Shown one piece after another: positions 7,122 to 13,402 of a stretch of 14,632 bases of DNA (positions are counted from its first letter, which is position 1; every line of letters starts with the position of its first letter). Source of the stretch: Nitrospirota bacterium (GTDB lineage Bacteria; Nitrospirota; Nitrospiria; Nitrospirales; Nitrospiraceae). The notes below the pieces were generated by a model, which was not told where the DNA came from, searched no databases, and saw nothing but the letters and a program-made list of their open reading frames with translations. Location of the stretch: assembly GCA_016222925.1 (NCBI GenBank), contig JACRQB010000050.1, forward strand, positions 1 to 14,632, read 5' to 3'. The position numbers and the translations under genes were made by a program.

Positions 7122-7349
7122 ATGGGCGACTACCAGATCGGCGGTGGGCTCCAACTGCTGACGGCGGTACAAAAAACAGAAGCCTTTGCCGAGTTCCTCA
7201 AGGAGAGGATGGTGCACGCGTTGGAAACCGAGGATCCGACCGAACTGCACTACCTCCTGGCACAAGTCGACGACTACCACTCGTATCTCTGGCGATATTA
7301 TAAAAAGCTCGCGCAGACCCGATCCCAGCGAATGGATCCTGGCGTCTAA
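7122..7349 (+). CDS. Small helical protein of unknown function (75 aa)
   Basis: I do not recognise the family. ATG 7122 follows a perfect AGGAGG (7110-7115) at 6 bases, which decides this start over an upstream in-frame ATG at 7056 that has no ribosome binding site. The protein is predicted to be two long helices (about residues 11-36 and 38-66), with aromatic clusters (HYLL, YHSYLWRYYKKL) at about 44-64. There is no signal peptide or membrane segment. It may be an oligomeric or adaptor-type helical hairpin. The FIST gene begins 27 bases downstream and could be co-transcribed. Confidence 0.7.
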   Translation: MGDYQIGGGLQLLTAVQKTEAFAEFLKERMVHALETEDPTELHYLLAQVDDYHSYLWRYYKKLAQTRSQRMDPGV

Positions 7350-7376
7350 CGCTTAGCAACTCAGACATACCTACAC

Positions 7377-8416
7377 ATGCCAGGTTCATTGTCATCGGGC
7401 CCTTCTGCGCAGCGAGGCAGGGCCTTCCAGTTTGCCGCGGCGCTGTCTAAGACCGGCGATACGGAAGCGGCCGCCCGCGATTTAGCCGACGATGTTCTGG
7501 AGAAACTTGCCGGCAAGCCGATCGATCTCGCCTGTGTCTTTTTTTCAAGTCATCATGCAGTGAGAGCCGAAGTGCTGGCGAGTATGTTGACTGAGAGCCT
7601 TCGCCCTCGACTACTGATCGGGTGTAGTGGAGAGGGTGTGATTTCCGGGTCGGAAGAATTGGAAACGGCTCCGGCCGTGACCTTGTGGGCAGCGGCCCTA
7701 CCGGGCGTCGGCTTGGACCCCTTTCGATCATCGTTTTCTCCAACTCAGGACCAGTTTCAGCTTGCTGGATGGCCCTCGCCCGGAGTGGACAATGCACCCT
7801 TTCTCCTGTTTGCCGATCCCTACACTACACCGGTTCAAGAGGTCCTTGGGCTCTTCGAGGACCGGTATCCTGGAGCCCAGAAGGGAACCTGATCCATGAG
7901 CTTGGAGGGGTCCCGGCGCTGGAACGGTTGCAGACCGTCTTCGAATCGCTGGGGGAGGAAGACCGAAGCCGAGCCCATCGGGCGCTCCACCTTGGGATTG
8001 TCATCGATGAGCACCGCGACCGGTTCGAGCGAGGCGATTTTCTCATTCGGAATCTGTTGGGGGCCGACCAAACGACCGGCGCGATTGCGGTCGGCGAGGT
8101 GGTGCAAGAGGGCCAAACCGTACAGTTCCATGTGCGTGATGCGGAATCTGCCAGTGACGATTTGAATATGCTCCTGGCCGCAGACCGAGCCGCGCATCCG
8201 CATCGCCCTCTTGGCGCGCTTGTCTTCAGTTGTTGCGGGCGAGGTCGAGGGCTATTCGGACGACCGAACCATGATGCAGGAGCTGCTGCGGAACGACTGG
8301 GCCCAATTCCTCTCGCGGGGTTTTTTGCGCAAGGCGAGATTGGGCCGGTCGGGAACCGAAACTTTCTCCACGGCTATACCGCCAGCATCGCCCTCTTTGC
8401 CGAACGAGATCGTTAA
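7377..8416 (+). pseudogene. FIST-domain sensory protein gene, broken by internal deletion and frameshift
   Basis: FIST (F-box intracellular signal transduction) proteins bind small ligands, probably amino acids. Frame one (7377-7892) encodes the FIST_N half, with CVFFSSHHA, LLIGCSGEGVISG and FLLFADPYTTPVQEVL, then ends shortly after DRYPGAQKG. The rest continues in another frame from about 7880, with NLIHELGGVPALERLQ, AIAVGEVVQEGQTVQFHVRDA, LVFSCCGRG and the FIST_C end GFFAQGEIGPVGNRNFLHGYTA, to the stop at 8416. Both halves are well conserved, but the expected connecting stretch (roughly 50-65 residues in relatives as I recall them) is gone at the joint near 7880. A deletion of non-triplet length explains both facts. 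No Shine-Dalgarno precedes the start, and no full-length product is predicted. Confidence 0.85.
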
Positions 8417-8474
8417 CCCATCAAAGTTGACCCAGGCATCCTGACCATGCCATACAGTGTGAGGAGGAAATTCC

Positions 8475-8903
8475 ATGAAATCATTGTACATTTCATCACT
8501 CGTGGCGATGTTGGTGCTGACATTCTCATTGGGAGTAGGAGGTTCCATGGCCGAGAACAATCAGGAAGTCACAACGCCCTCTGGGCTCAAATACGTTGAT
8601 CAAGTGGTGGGGACTGGTGAGGTCGCAGTCACCGGTAAGACGGTGAACGTTCACTATACGGGGTGGCTGGAGAACGGCAAAAAGTTCGATAGTTCGGTTG
8701 ATCGTGGACAGCCTTTTTCATTTCCTCTCGGCGCCGGGCGCGTCATTAAGGGCTGGGACGAAGGGGTGCAGGGGATGAAGGTGGGAGGCAAGCGCAAACT
8801 GACCATCCCATCCAATTTGGGCTATGGACCACAAGGTGCCGGTGGGGTCATCCCACCGAATGCCACGCTGATTTTCGACGTCGAATTGCTCGGGGTGCGA
8901 TAG
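8475..8903 (+). CDS. Exported FKBP-type peptidyl-prolyl isomerase
   Basis: This 142-aa protein catalyses cis-trans isomerisation of X-Pro bonds and so helps protein folding outside the cytoplasm. An N-terminal signal peptide (about residues 1-26, cleavage plausible after SMA) is followed by one FKBP domain. All active-site positions of FKBP12 align at the same spacing: Y61, F71, D72, F81, V90, I91, W94, Y117, F134, so it should be catalytically competent. The start follows AGGAGG (8462-8467) at 7 bases. A weak promoter is possible upstream (TTGACC 8427, CATACA 8451). gcvT begins 7 bases after its stop and is probably co-transcribed. Confidence 0.95.
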   Translation: MKSLYISSLVAMLVLTFSLGVGGSMAENNQEVTTPSGLKYVDQVVGTGEVAVTGKTVNVHYTGWLENGKKFDSSVDRGQPFSFPLGAGRVIKGWDEGVQGMKVGGKRKLTIPSNLGYGPQGAGGVIPPNATLIFDVELLGVR

Positions 8904-8910
8904 CACGACC

Positions 8911-10014
8911 ATGCAGCAGACACCGCTCATCGCACAACATCGCGCCGCCGGCGCCAAACTGGTCGACTTTGCCGGTTGGGAAATGCCCATCCAGTACAGC
9001 GGCGTGGTGGATGAATATCACACCGTTCGCAGCAAGGCCGGTCTTTTCGATGTCAGCCACATGGGCCGGCTTGTCGTCATCGGCTCCGGCGCAGAGTCGT
9101 TCCTTCAGCGCATGACGACGAACGATCTGGCAGCGCTGCGGCCTATGCAGGCGCAGTACTCGATGGTCTGTAACGAGCAGGGCGGCATCAAGGATGACAT
9201 CTTCGTTTATCGGTTGGCGAGGGCCGGGGAATTTCTGTTGTGTGTGAATGCGTCCAATCGAGAGAAGATTGTCTCGTGGCTGACGGATCACAGCCGGGTG
9301 GTTTCTGACTGTCAGGTCTCCGACCGTTCCGCAGAGATCTCGCAGATCGCCCTGCAGGGCCAGGCGGCGCGAGCGATCGTCACGTCGGTCGGATTGCCAC
9401 AGTTGGAGCAGCTCAAGCTTCGAGAATCCACAATGGTGCGAGTCGCGGATGTGGAGTGCCTGGTTGCACGAACGGGCTATACCGGAGAATTCGGCTACGA
9501 GTTCTATGTGTACGGACAAGCCGACAGAGTGTGGGACACACTGATGGGCACAGGCAAGTCGTTCGGGCTGAAACCGGCGGGACTTGGCGCGCGGGATCTC
9601 CTGCGTCTGGAGATGGGCTATCTGCTCTATGGCAACGATATCGATGAACGCACGACGCCGATCGAGGCCGGCGCGGAATGGGCGGTGCGTTTCGAGAAGG
9701 GAGACTTTATCGGTAAGCCTGCATTGCTGGCACAGAAGCAAGCGGGTGTGTCTCGCCGATTCGTGGGTTTTGAATTACTGGAAAAAGCCGTTCCGCGCCA
9801 TGGGTTCACCATTCTCTCGTCTTCGTCACCGCAGTCGCCTATCGGAGAAGTGACCAGCGGTAATCTTTCTCCCCTTCTCCAAAAAGGGATCGGCTTAGGA
9901 TATGTGTCCCCGAAGTATAGCGACGTTGGAACGGATCTCTGTATCGACATTCGAGGAAAAGCGGTTCCGGCGAAGGTTGTGAAGCCGGCGTTCTATAAAC
10001 GTCCTGCCAAGTAA
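8911..10014 (+). CDS. gcvT: Aminomethyltransferase, T-protein of the glycine cleavage system
   Basis: GcvT transfers the methylene group from the aminomethyl-lipoyl arm of GcvH to tetrahydrofolate, releasing ammonia and giving 5,10-methylene-THF. At 367 aa it has the normal length. Visible family blocks are VDFAGWEMPIQY (residues 18-29), GLFDVSHMGR (44-53), GGIKDDIFVYR (91-101) with the folate-binding Asp expected at D96, RTGYTGEFGYEFY (about 187-199), LGARDLLRLEMGYLLYGND and TPIEAGAEWAV. The enzyme is cytosolic. The start lies 7 bases after the FKBP stop. gcvH and gcvP are not in the window, and a Nudix gene follows instead. Confidence 0.96.
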   Translation: MQQTPLIAQHRAAGAKLVDFAGWEMPIQYSGVVDEYHTVRSKAGLFDVSHMGRLVVIGSGAESFLQRMTTNDLAALRPMQAQYSMVCNEQGGIKDDIFVYRLARAGEFLLCVNASNREKIVSWLTDHSRVVSDCQVSDRSAEISQIALQGQAARAIVTSVGLPQLEQLKLRESTMVRVADVECLVARTGYTGEFGYEFYVYGQADRVWDTLMGTGKSFGLKPAGLGARDLLRLEMGYLLYGNDIDERTTPIEAGAEWAVRFEKGDFIGKPALLAQKQAGVSRRFVGFELLEKAVPRHGFTILSSSSPQSPIGEVTSGNLSPLLQKGIGLGYVSPKYSDVGTDLCIDIRGKAVPAKVVKPAFYKRPAK

Positions 10015-10084
10015 TGGAAGCCCGCATCATCGGCTCCCTGCAGCCGGTGGACTGCTGACCACGACCAACTGAGGAGCATCTCGC

Positions 10085-10603
10085 ATGGTTCGGAATATTT
10101 ATACAGGCAAGGTTGTCACGCTGAATGTCGACACCGTGCAATTGCCAAACGGTGTGACGATTGATCTTGAGACCATCCGCCATCCGGGAGCCGCCGCGGT
10201 GGTACCGATGAAAGACGATGGCACGGTCGTGTTGATCCGGCAGTTCCGGCACGCAGCCGGGGGATTCATTTACGAAATTCCAGCGGGGAAACTTTCTCCC
10301 GGTGAAGAGCCGTTGCATTGTGCGGCAAGGGAACTGGAGGAAGAGGTCGGCTATCGCGCGTCCTCGTTTGAGTTGCTCTCGAGTATCTTCACCGCGCCGG
10401 GGTTTGCGGATGAAGTGATTCATGTCTACAAGGCCACTGGTTTGACACAAGGGCGTCAGCAGCTGGATCGCGACGAAGTGCTGGAGATTGTCGAGATGCC
10501 ACTGGAGCAAGCAATCAGAAGGATTCAGGATGGCACAATCCGAGATGGGAAAACGATTGTTGGACTACAAGCGGTTTATATCGGAGGGCTAAAAACAACC
10601 TGA
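10085..10603 (+). CDS. Nudix hydrolase, ADP-ribose pyrophosphatase type
   Basis: This 172-aa protein has a complete Nudix box, G68-x5-E74-x7-R82-E83-L84-x-E86-E87-x-G89-Y90, which binds the Mg ions needed for cleaving nucleoside diphosphate-X compounds. The preceding QFRHAAGGFIYEIPAGKL (53-70) and following FTAPGFADEVIHVY are typical of ADP-ribose pyrophosphatases (NudF group), which yield AMP and ribose 5-phosphate. ADP-ribose as substrate is therefore likely but inferred. GAGGAG (10071-10076) lies 8 bases before the ATG. The 70-base gap after gcvT has no clear promoter, so read-through is plausible. A hairpin follows the stop. Confidence 0.93.
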   Translation: MVRNIYTGKVVTLNVDTVQLPNGVTIDLETIRHPGAAAVVPMKDDGTVVLIRQFRHAAGGFIYEIPAGKLSPGEEPLHCAARELEEEVGYRASSFELLSSIFTAPGFADEVIHVYKATGLTQGRQQLDRDEVLEIVEMPLEQAIRRIQDGTIRDGKTIVGLQAVYIGGLKTT

Positions 10604-10634
10604 GGGCACTCCACAAAAAGAAGTGGAAGTGCCC
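10604..10634. terminator. Hairpin between convergent genes
   Basis: GGGCACT-CCAC (10604-10614) pairs with GTGG-A-AGTGCCC (10623-10634), giving an 11-bp stem with one bulged A and an AAAAAGAA loop. It lies one base after the Nudix stop and just downstream of the convergent minus-strand gene, so it could end transcription from both sides. On the minus strand a run of five T follows about 10 bases after the stem. On the plus strand there is no T run. Confidence 0.55.
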
Positions 10635-10662
10635 CCCAAGCCCAACCTCACCAAACGGAGTC

Positions 10663-10875
10663 TTACTTACCGCTCTTGTCCTTCTTCTCTTCGCCGAAGG
10701 TGTCGGCATGGCCGCCCTTCTTCTCTTCCTTCTTCTTCTCGTCTCCGTAGATCGCCTCAACTACCTGTCCGGGCTTCTTGTCCTTGCCGCCTTCCTTCGG
10801 GCCTTCCGCGAACGCCGGGGCGCTGAAGGTCACTGCCACTGCCACTGCCATGATTGCCATCAACATGCTTTTCAT
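10663..10875 (-). CDS. Small exported Lys/Glu-rich protein (70 aa)
   Basis: A classical signal peptide (MKSMLMAIMAVAVAVTFSAP, cleavage expected after AFA23) leads to a mature part of only about 47 residues, almost entirely charged: DKKPGQ, DEKKKEEKKGGHADTFG and EEKKDKSGK. It is probably a disordered periplasmic or extracellular peptide, with a single His as the only obvious metal ligand. Function is unknown. The ribosome binding site is near-perfect (AAGGAGGTAA, 8 bases before ATG), indicating strong translation, and a sigma-54-type promoter lies 60 bases upstream. Together these suggest a conditionally induced, abundant small protein. It converges with the Nudix gene. Confidence 0.8.
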   Translation of the reverse strand: MKSMLMAIMAVAVAVTFSAPAFAEGPKEGGKDKKPGQVVEAIYGDEKKKEEKKGGHADTFGEEKKDKSGK

Positions 10876-10934
10876 AATCCGTTACCTCCTTGAAGTAGTG
10901 TGTACCGACGATTCAGCACCTACCGAGGTGAATC

Positions 10935-10950
10935 AGCAAGCTTGGTGCCA
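10935..10950 (-). promoter_or_regulatory. Sigma-54 (RpoN) promoter
   Basis: On the minus strand the 16 bases read TGGCACC-AAGC-TTGCT. The consensus is TGGCACG-N4-TTGCW, so the invariant GG (-24) and GC (-12) and their spacing are exact and only one core base differs. The predicted transcription start is near 10924, giving a leader of about 49 bases with the strong ribosome binding site of the Lys/Glu-rich protein gene. Transcription would need an RpoN enhancer-binding protein. Confidence 0.7.
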
Positions 10951-11295
10951 CCCTTATCTTTTTCCACCGGACAGCTCTATAACGTTTTGGAATCATGAAT
11001 GTTTCGCGAAGTATCTCAGTGCTTCTCGAGTCGTTCCCGTGAATTTCTGAGGCAGGATTCTTGGGGCAGAATGGAGCCGATCCTCACTAAACCGCCTCAG
11101 GTCGCCTTGCCGAACTTCTGGCGAACCTGTCGTATTTCACAGCAAGACAGAATCGTGTTATCTTCCGTCCCTTAGCTAGGAATATTGTTCTTGCCGCCAG
11201 AGCCCTCTGTATTGTGTGTGCAAATGCTAGGTGTTTGGAAAGGGGAATCCTGGTCAACATGTCGTGCCGCTGACCGCTCCCATCGATCTTCACAA
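10951..11295. other. Intergenic region between divergent small-protein gene and fabI
   Basis: This gene-free stretch holds the upstream side of the sigma-54 promoter and the fabI leader. An imperfect inverted repeat, CAGGTCGCC (11098-11106) with GGCG-A-ACCTG (11120-11129), lies about 150 bases upstream of the sigma-54 site, where enhancer sites usually occur. For fabI, only weak promoter-like pairs were found around 11185-11220 (TTGTTC and TATTGT, 19 apart). I see no other gene. Confidence 0.4.
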
Positions 11296-11311
11296 AAGGA
11301 GAATTGTACCG

Positions 11312-12103
11312 ATGTTACTCAAGGGTAAAAAAGGACTCGTCATCGGTGTGGCCAATAAGCACAGCATCGCCTGGGCCATCGCCCAATCGGTGGCCGGACA
11401 GGGAGCGCAGCTCCTCTTCAATTATCAAAACGAACGGCTGAAGCAAAACGTGGAGGAGCTGGTTGCCACCTTACCCGGCGCGAAAGCCTTTCCCTGCGAT
11501 GTGAGCAACGACGGGGAGATTACGTCGCTTATGCAGCAGGTGCAAAAGGAAGTCGGTCAGATCGATTTTCTTGTCCATTCCTTAGCATTCGCGCCACGGG
11601 AAGAGCTGAGCGGACAATTCGTGAATACGAGTCGACAGGGGTTTGCCATGGCGCTCGACATCAGCGCCTATTCGCTCGTGGCCGTCGTCAGGGCTGCCTT
11701 GCCGTTGATGACCGCCGGGGGCTCCATCGTGACCCTCACCTATCTGGGAAGCGAACGCGTGGTTCCCCATTACAACGTGATGGGTGTTGCCAAAGCCGCG
11801 CTTGAAGCCACGGTCCGCTACTTGGCGTATGACCTCGGTCCTCTGAGTATCCGGGTGAATGCGATCTCCGCAGGGCCGATCAAAACCCTCGCCGCCCGTG
11901 GAGTCTCCGGCATTACGAAGATGGTCGATCTGCATAAGGAATTTGCGCCGCTCCGTCGTCCGACTGAACAGGGCGAGGTCGGCGACACAGCCTTGTTCCT
12001 GGTCAGCTCGTTGGGACGGGGCATTACGGGTGAAGTGATCTACGTGGATGGCGGATTCAATATTCTGGGCATGATGGCTCCCGGTGAACAGGCGAGCTCC
12101 TGA
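11312..12103 (+). CDS. fabI: Enoyl-[acyl-carrier-protein] reductase (NADH)
   Basis: FabI carries out the last step of each fatty-acid elongation cycle, reducing trans-2-enoyl-ACP with NAD(P)H. This 263-aa protein shows the FabI-type nucleotide site KGLVIGVANKHSIAWAIAQ (residues 7-25), the D-V segment at 63-64, and the catalytic pair Y154-x6-K161 (HYNVMGVAK) with Y144 ten residues earlier, the spacing of E. coli Y146/Y156/K163. ISAGPIKTLAA (about 188-198) is the substrate loop. At the position of E. coli Gly93 it has Ala (A92 in HSLAFAP), as in S. aureus-type enzymes. ATG 11312 follows AAGGAG (11296-11301). An earlier in-frame ATG at 11231 lacks a ribosome binding site. Confidence 0.96.
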   Translation: MLLKGKKGLVIGVANKHSIAWAIAQSVAGQGAQLLFNYQNERLKQNVEELVATLPGAKAFPCDVSNDGEITSLMQQVQKEVGQIDFLVHSLAFAPREELSGQFVNTSRQGFAMALDISAYSLVAVVRAALPLMTAGGSIVTLTYLGSERVVPHYNVMGVAKAALEATVRYLAYDLGPLSIRVNAISAGPIKTLAARGVSGITKMVDLHKEFAPLRRPTEQGEVGDTALFLVSSLGRGITGEVIYVDGGFNILGMMAPGEQASS

Positions 12104-12200
12104 GTGATTGCCGTCGGCGGCGCAGGCTCCGGTCGGCACCCTGCGTGCTGCCTGCTCAACCGTTGATTCGGATAACGCCGTTTTCCCGTTGGATGCCTGA

Positions 12201-12883
12201 ATGATGCGGATGAACACTCTCGTCCTGGTAGGGGTTGTGGCAAGCAGCCTGTCCTTCCTGCCGATGCCCTCTTCCGCAGAGGAGTCAGTCGAGCGTCTCG
12301 CCGCACAAGCTCTCGAAGAATGTCATCGCGGGAGACTGGCCATCGCGGGAGACTGGCTGTGGATCGCGCGACGCGCCTCGCCCATTTTCAACAGGGACAG
12401 ATCGTGGGGGAGCGCGCGGTAGCTGTAGATGAGGAAAGCGCCGATGCCCACTTTGCGTTGTTCTGCAATCTGGGAGAGCTGCTTCGCATCGATGGAGAAT
12501 CCCTCACCTCGCTCTTTGGGCTCCGCCGCATGATGAATGAACTCAACCGGGTCCTTGAACTCGATCCAGCTCACATCAATGCGCTCTCGGCGAAAGGAAC
12601 ATTACTGGTGAAGCTGCCGAGCCTATTGGGGGGCGATACCGAAAAAGGGGAGGCACTCTTAGAACAGGTTGTAAGCCGAGCCCCGAAAGCTGTCAATGCT
12701 CGCCTATCCCTTGCCAAGGTGCGATGCGAGCATGGTCGACATCAGGAAGCCGTGATATTGGCGACTGATGCCTTAGCCCTCGCCCAACAACACAACCGAC
12801 CCGACTTTATCCCCGAGGCGCGAGCCGTGCTTGAGCAGCTCCAGGTCAACGCCGCCAAAGCGACCTACAAAGCTCACTTCTAA
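12201..12883 (+). pseudogene. TPR-like exported protein gene, frameshifted by a 17-bp tandem duplication
   Basis: The 5' part encodes a signal peptide (MMRMNTLVLVGVVASSLSFL, cleavage near SSA) and ESVERLAAQALEECHRGRLA, then shifts frame. The remainder, read in another frame, has TPR-like helix pairs (about VGERAVAVDEESADAHFALF, RVLELDPAHINALSAKGTLL, ARLSLAKVRCEHGRHQEAV) to the stop at 12883. The break coincides with two adjacent copies of a 17-base unit at 12324-12357. Removing one copy restores one open frame of 221 codons reading ECHRGRLAVDRATRLAHF through the join. As it stands, only a 40-odd-residue exported stub, or an unsecreted C-terminal part from ATG 12320, could be made. The intact protein would be a periplasmic TPR scaffold of unknown partner. 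Confidence 0.85.
12324..12357 (+). repeat. Perfect 17-bp tandem duplication
   Basis: CATCGCGGGAGACTGGC occurs twice head to tail (12324-12340 and 12341-12357) with no mismatch, inside the coding sequence of the TPR-like gene. Seventeen is not a multiple of three, so the second copy shifts the frame. The perfect identity implies a recent event, or an assembly or sequencing artefact. Confidence 0.95.
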
Positions 12884-12919
12884 AATCCTGCTGCCAGGTC
12901 GGCTTTGATCGGATCGTAA

Positions 12920-12994
12920 TCAAGACTCATCGAGAGTTCTCCGCAACGTCTTCAAGCGCCCCTGCCGTTTCTTTGGCGCAATCCACCGATCGTG
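12920..12994 (-). pseudogene. Stranded 3'-end remnant of an arfB gene
   Basis: On the minus strand this stretch encodes DRWIAP followed by KKRQGRLKTLRRTLDES and a stop. The intact arfB at 13741-14151 ends NRRIEG, then KKRQGRLKTLRRTLD and stop. Only this C-terminal tail is present, with no body of the gene upstream of it. Similarity fades toward the 5' side of the remnant (13 of 20 bases match at 12975-12994). The most economical reading is the displaced native end of arfB left behind when the higBA segment inserted. Confidence 0.75.
12930..12974. repeat. Left 45-bp direct repeat flanking higBA
   Basis: Identical to 13745-13789 at 43 of 45 positions (differences at 12932 and 12959), in the same orientation, at a constant offset of 815 bases. 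It corresponds to the last codons of arfB. It is a candidate attachment-type or recombination site. Confidence 0.9.
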
Positions 12995-13014
12995 TGCACA
13001 ACCAGACCTCGCAC

Positions 13015-13043
13015 TTGCAGGCATGTCATTCTTGACATATAGT
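13015..13043 (+). promoter_or_regulatory. higBA promoter
   Basis: TTGCAG (13015-13020) and TATAGT (13038-13043) are separated by exactly 17 bases. The higB ATG at 13052 follows the -10 box by 8 bases, so the transcript would start at or 1-2 bases before the ATG. The only purine-rich element (GAGAGG, 13046-13051) touches the ATG and cannot serve as a normal ribosome binding site. Confidence 0.6.
13023..13038. promoter_or_regulatory. Candidate HigA operator
   Basis: ATGTCA-TTCT-TGACAT is a perfect 6-bp inverted repeat with a 4-base spacer that fills the interval between the -35 and -10 boxes and overlaps the first base of the -10. Binding here would block RNA polymerase. Antitoxins of the HigA type autoregulate their operons through such palindromes, so HigA is the likely ligand. 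Confidence 0.55.
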
Positions 13044-13051
13044 ATGAGAGG

Positions 13052-13390
13052 ATGAGCCTGATCGATAAACCTCTGGTCTGGTTACATGGGGAGGTAAAGA
13101 GTCCACCATTGTCAGCGGCAGCCCGTGTGGAGACCGGTATTCTGCTTCGTCGGCTGCAGAGGGGCGAAAAGTTGAGTATGCCTCAGTCGCGACCAATGCC
13201 CATCGTTGGCTCGCGTTGCTATGAACTGCGGGTGCCTGATGACACAAAAACGTGGCGCATTCTGTACCGTGTGGATTCCGACGCCATTGTCATCGCAGAA
13301 GTGTTTAGGAAGAAGACACGTGCAACACCACATGGGGTCATTGAAGCCTGTCAGCGGCGATTGCGTTCGTACGATCATGCCACAGACTAA
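13052..13390 (+). CDS. higB: HigB/RelE-like toxin (phage Gp49-like family)
   Basis: This 112-aa protein belongs to the phage-derived Gp49-like/HigB group of RelE-fold toxins, typically ribosome-dependent mRNA endonucleases. Family blocks are KPLVWLHGEVKSPPLSAAAR (residues 6-25), LLRRLQRGEKLSMPQSRPMP (31-50), CYELRVPDDTKTWRILYRVD (56-75) with R60, R69 and Y72 as likely catalytic or RNA-binding residues, and IVIAEVFRKKTRATP (79-93). It has no signal and is cytosolic. It starts at the promoter itself with no usable Shine-Dalgarno, so a leaderless mRNA is likely and toxin translation may be weak. The antitoxin follows 12 bases downstream, the toxin-first order of hig loci. It lies between the two arfB repeats. 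Confidence 0.88.
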   Translation: MSLIDKPLVWLHGEVKSPPLSAAARVETGILLRRLQRGEKLSMPQSRPMPIVGSRCYELRVPDDTKTWRILYRVDSDAIVIAEVFRKKTRATPHGVIEACQRRLRSYDHATD

Positions 13391-13402
13391 AAAGGAGTAG
13401 CC

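Noticed and set aside
8848..9741. 297-codon minus-strand open frame
   Set aside because: Antisense to gcvT. Long only because of codon bias in a GC-rich gene, with no family resemblance.
9839..10510. 223-codon minus-strand open frame
   Set aside because: Spans the end of gcvT and the Nudix gene in antisense, and no domain is seen.
10828..10852. Short CCACTG-type tandem repeat
   Set aside because: It is the coding sequence of the alternating Ala/Val signal peptide of the Lys/Glu-rich protein, not an independent repeat element.
12121..12145. Hairpin CGCAGG-N13-CCTGCG downstream of fabI as a terminator
   Set aside because: Only a 6-bp stem with a 13-base loop and no T run, too weak to call.
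11582..12217. 211-codon minus-strand open frame
   Set aside because: Antisense to fabI, whose catalytic motifs are unmistakable.
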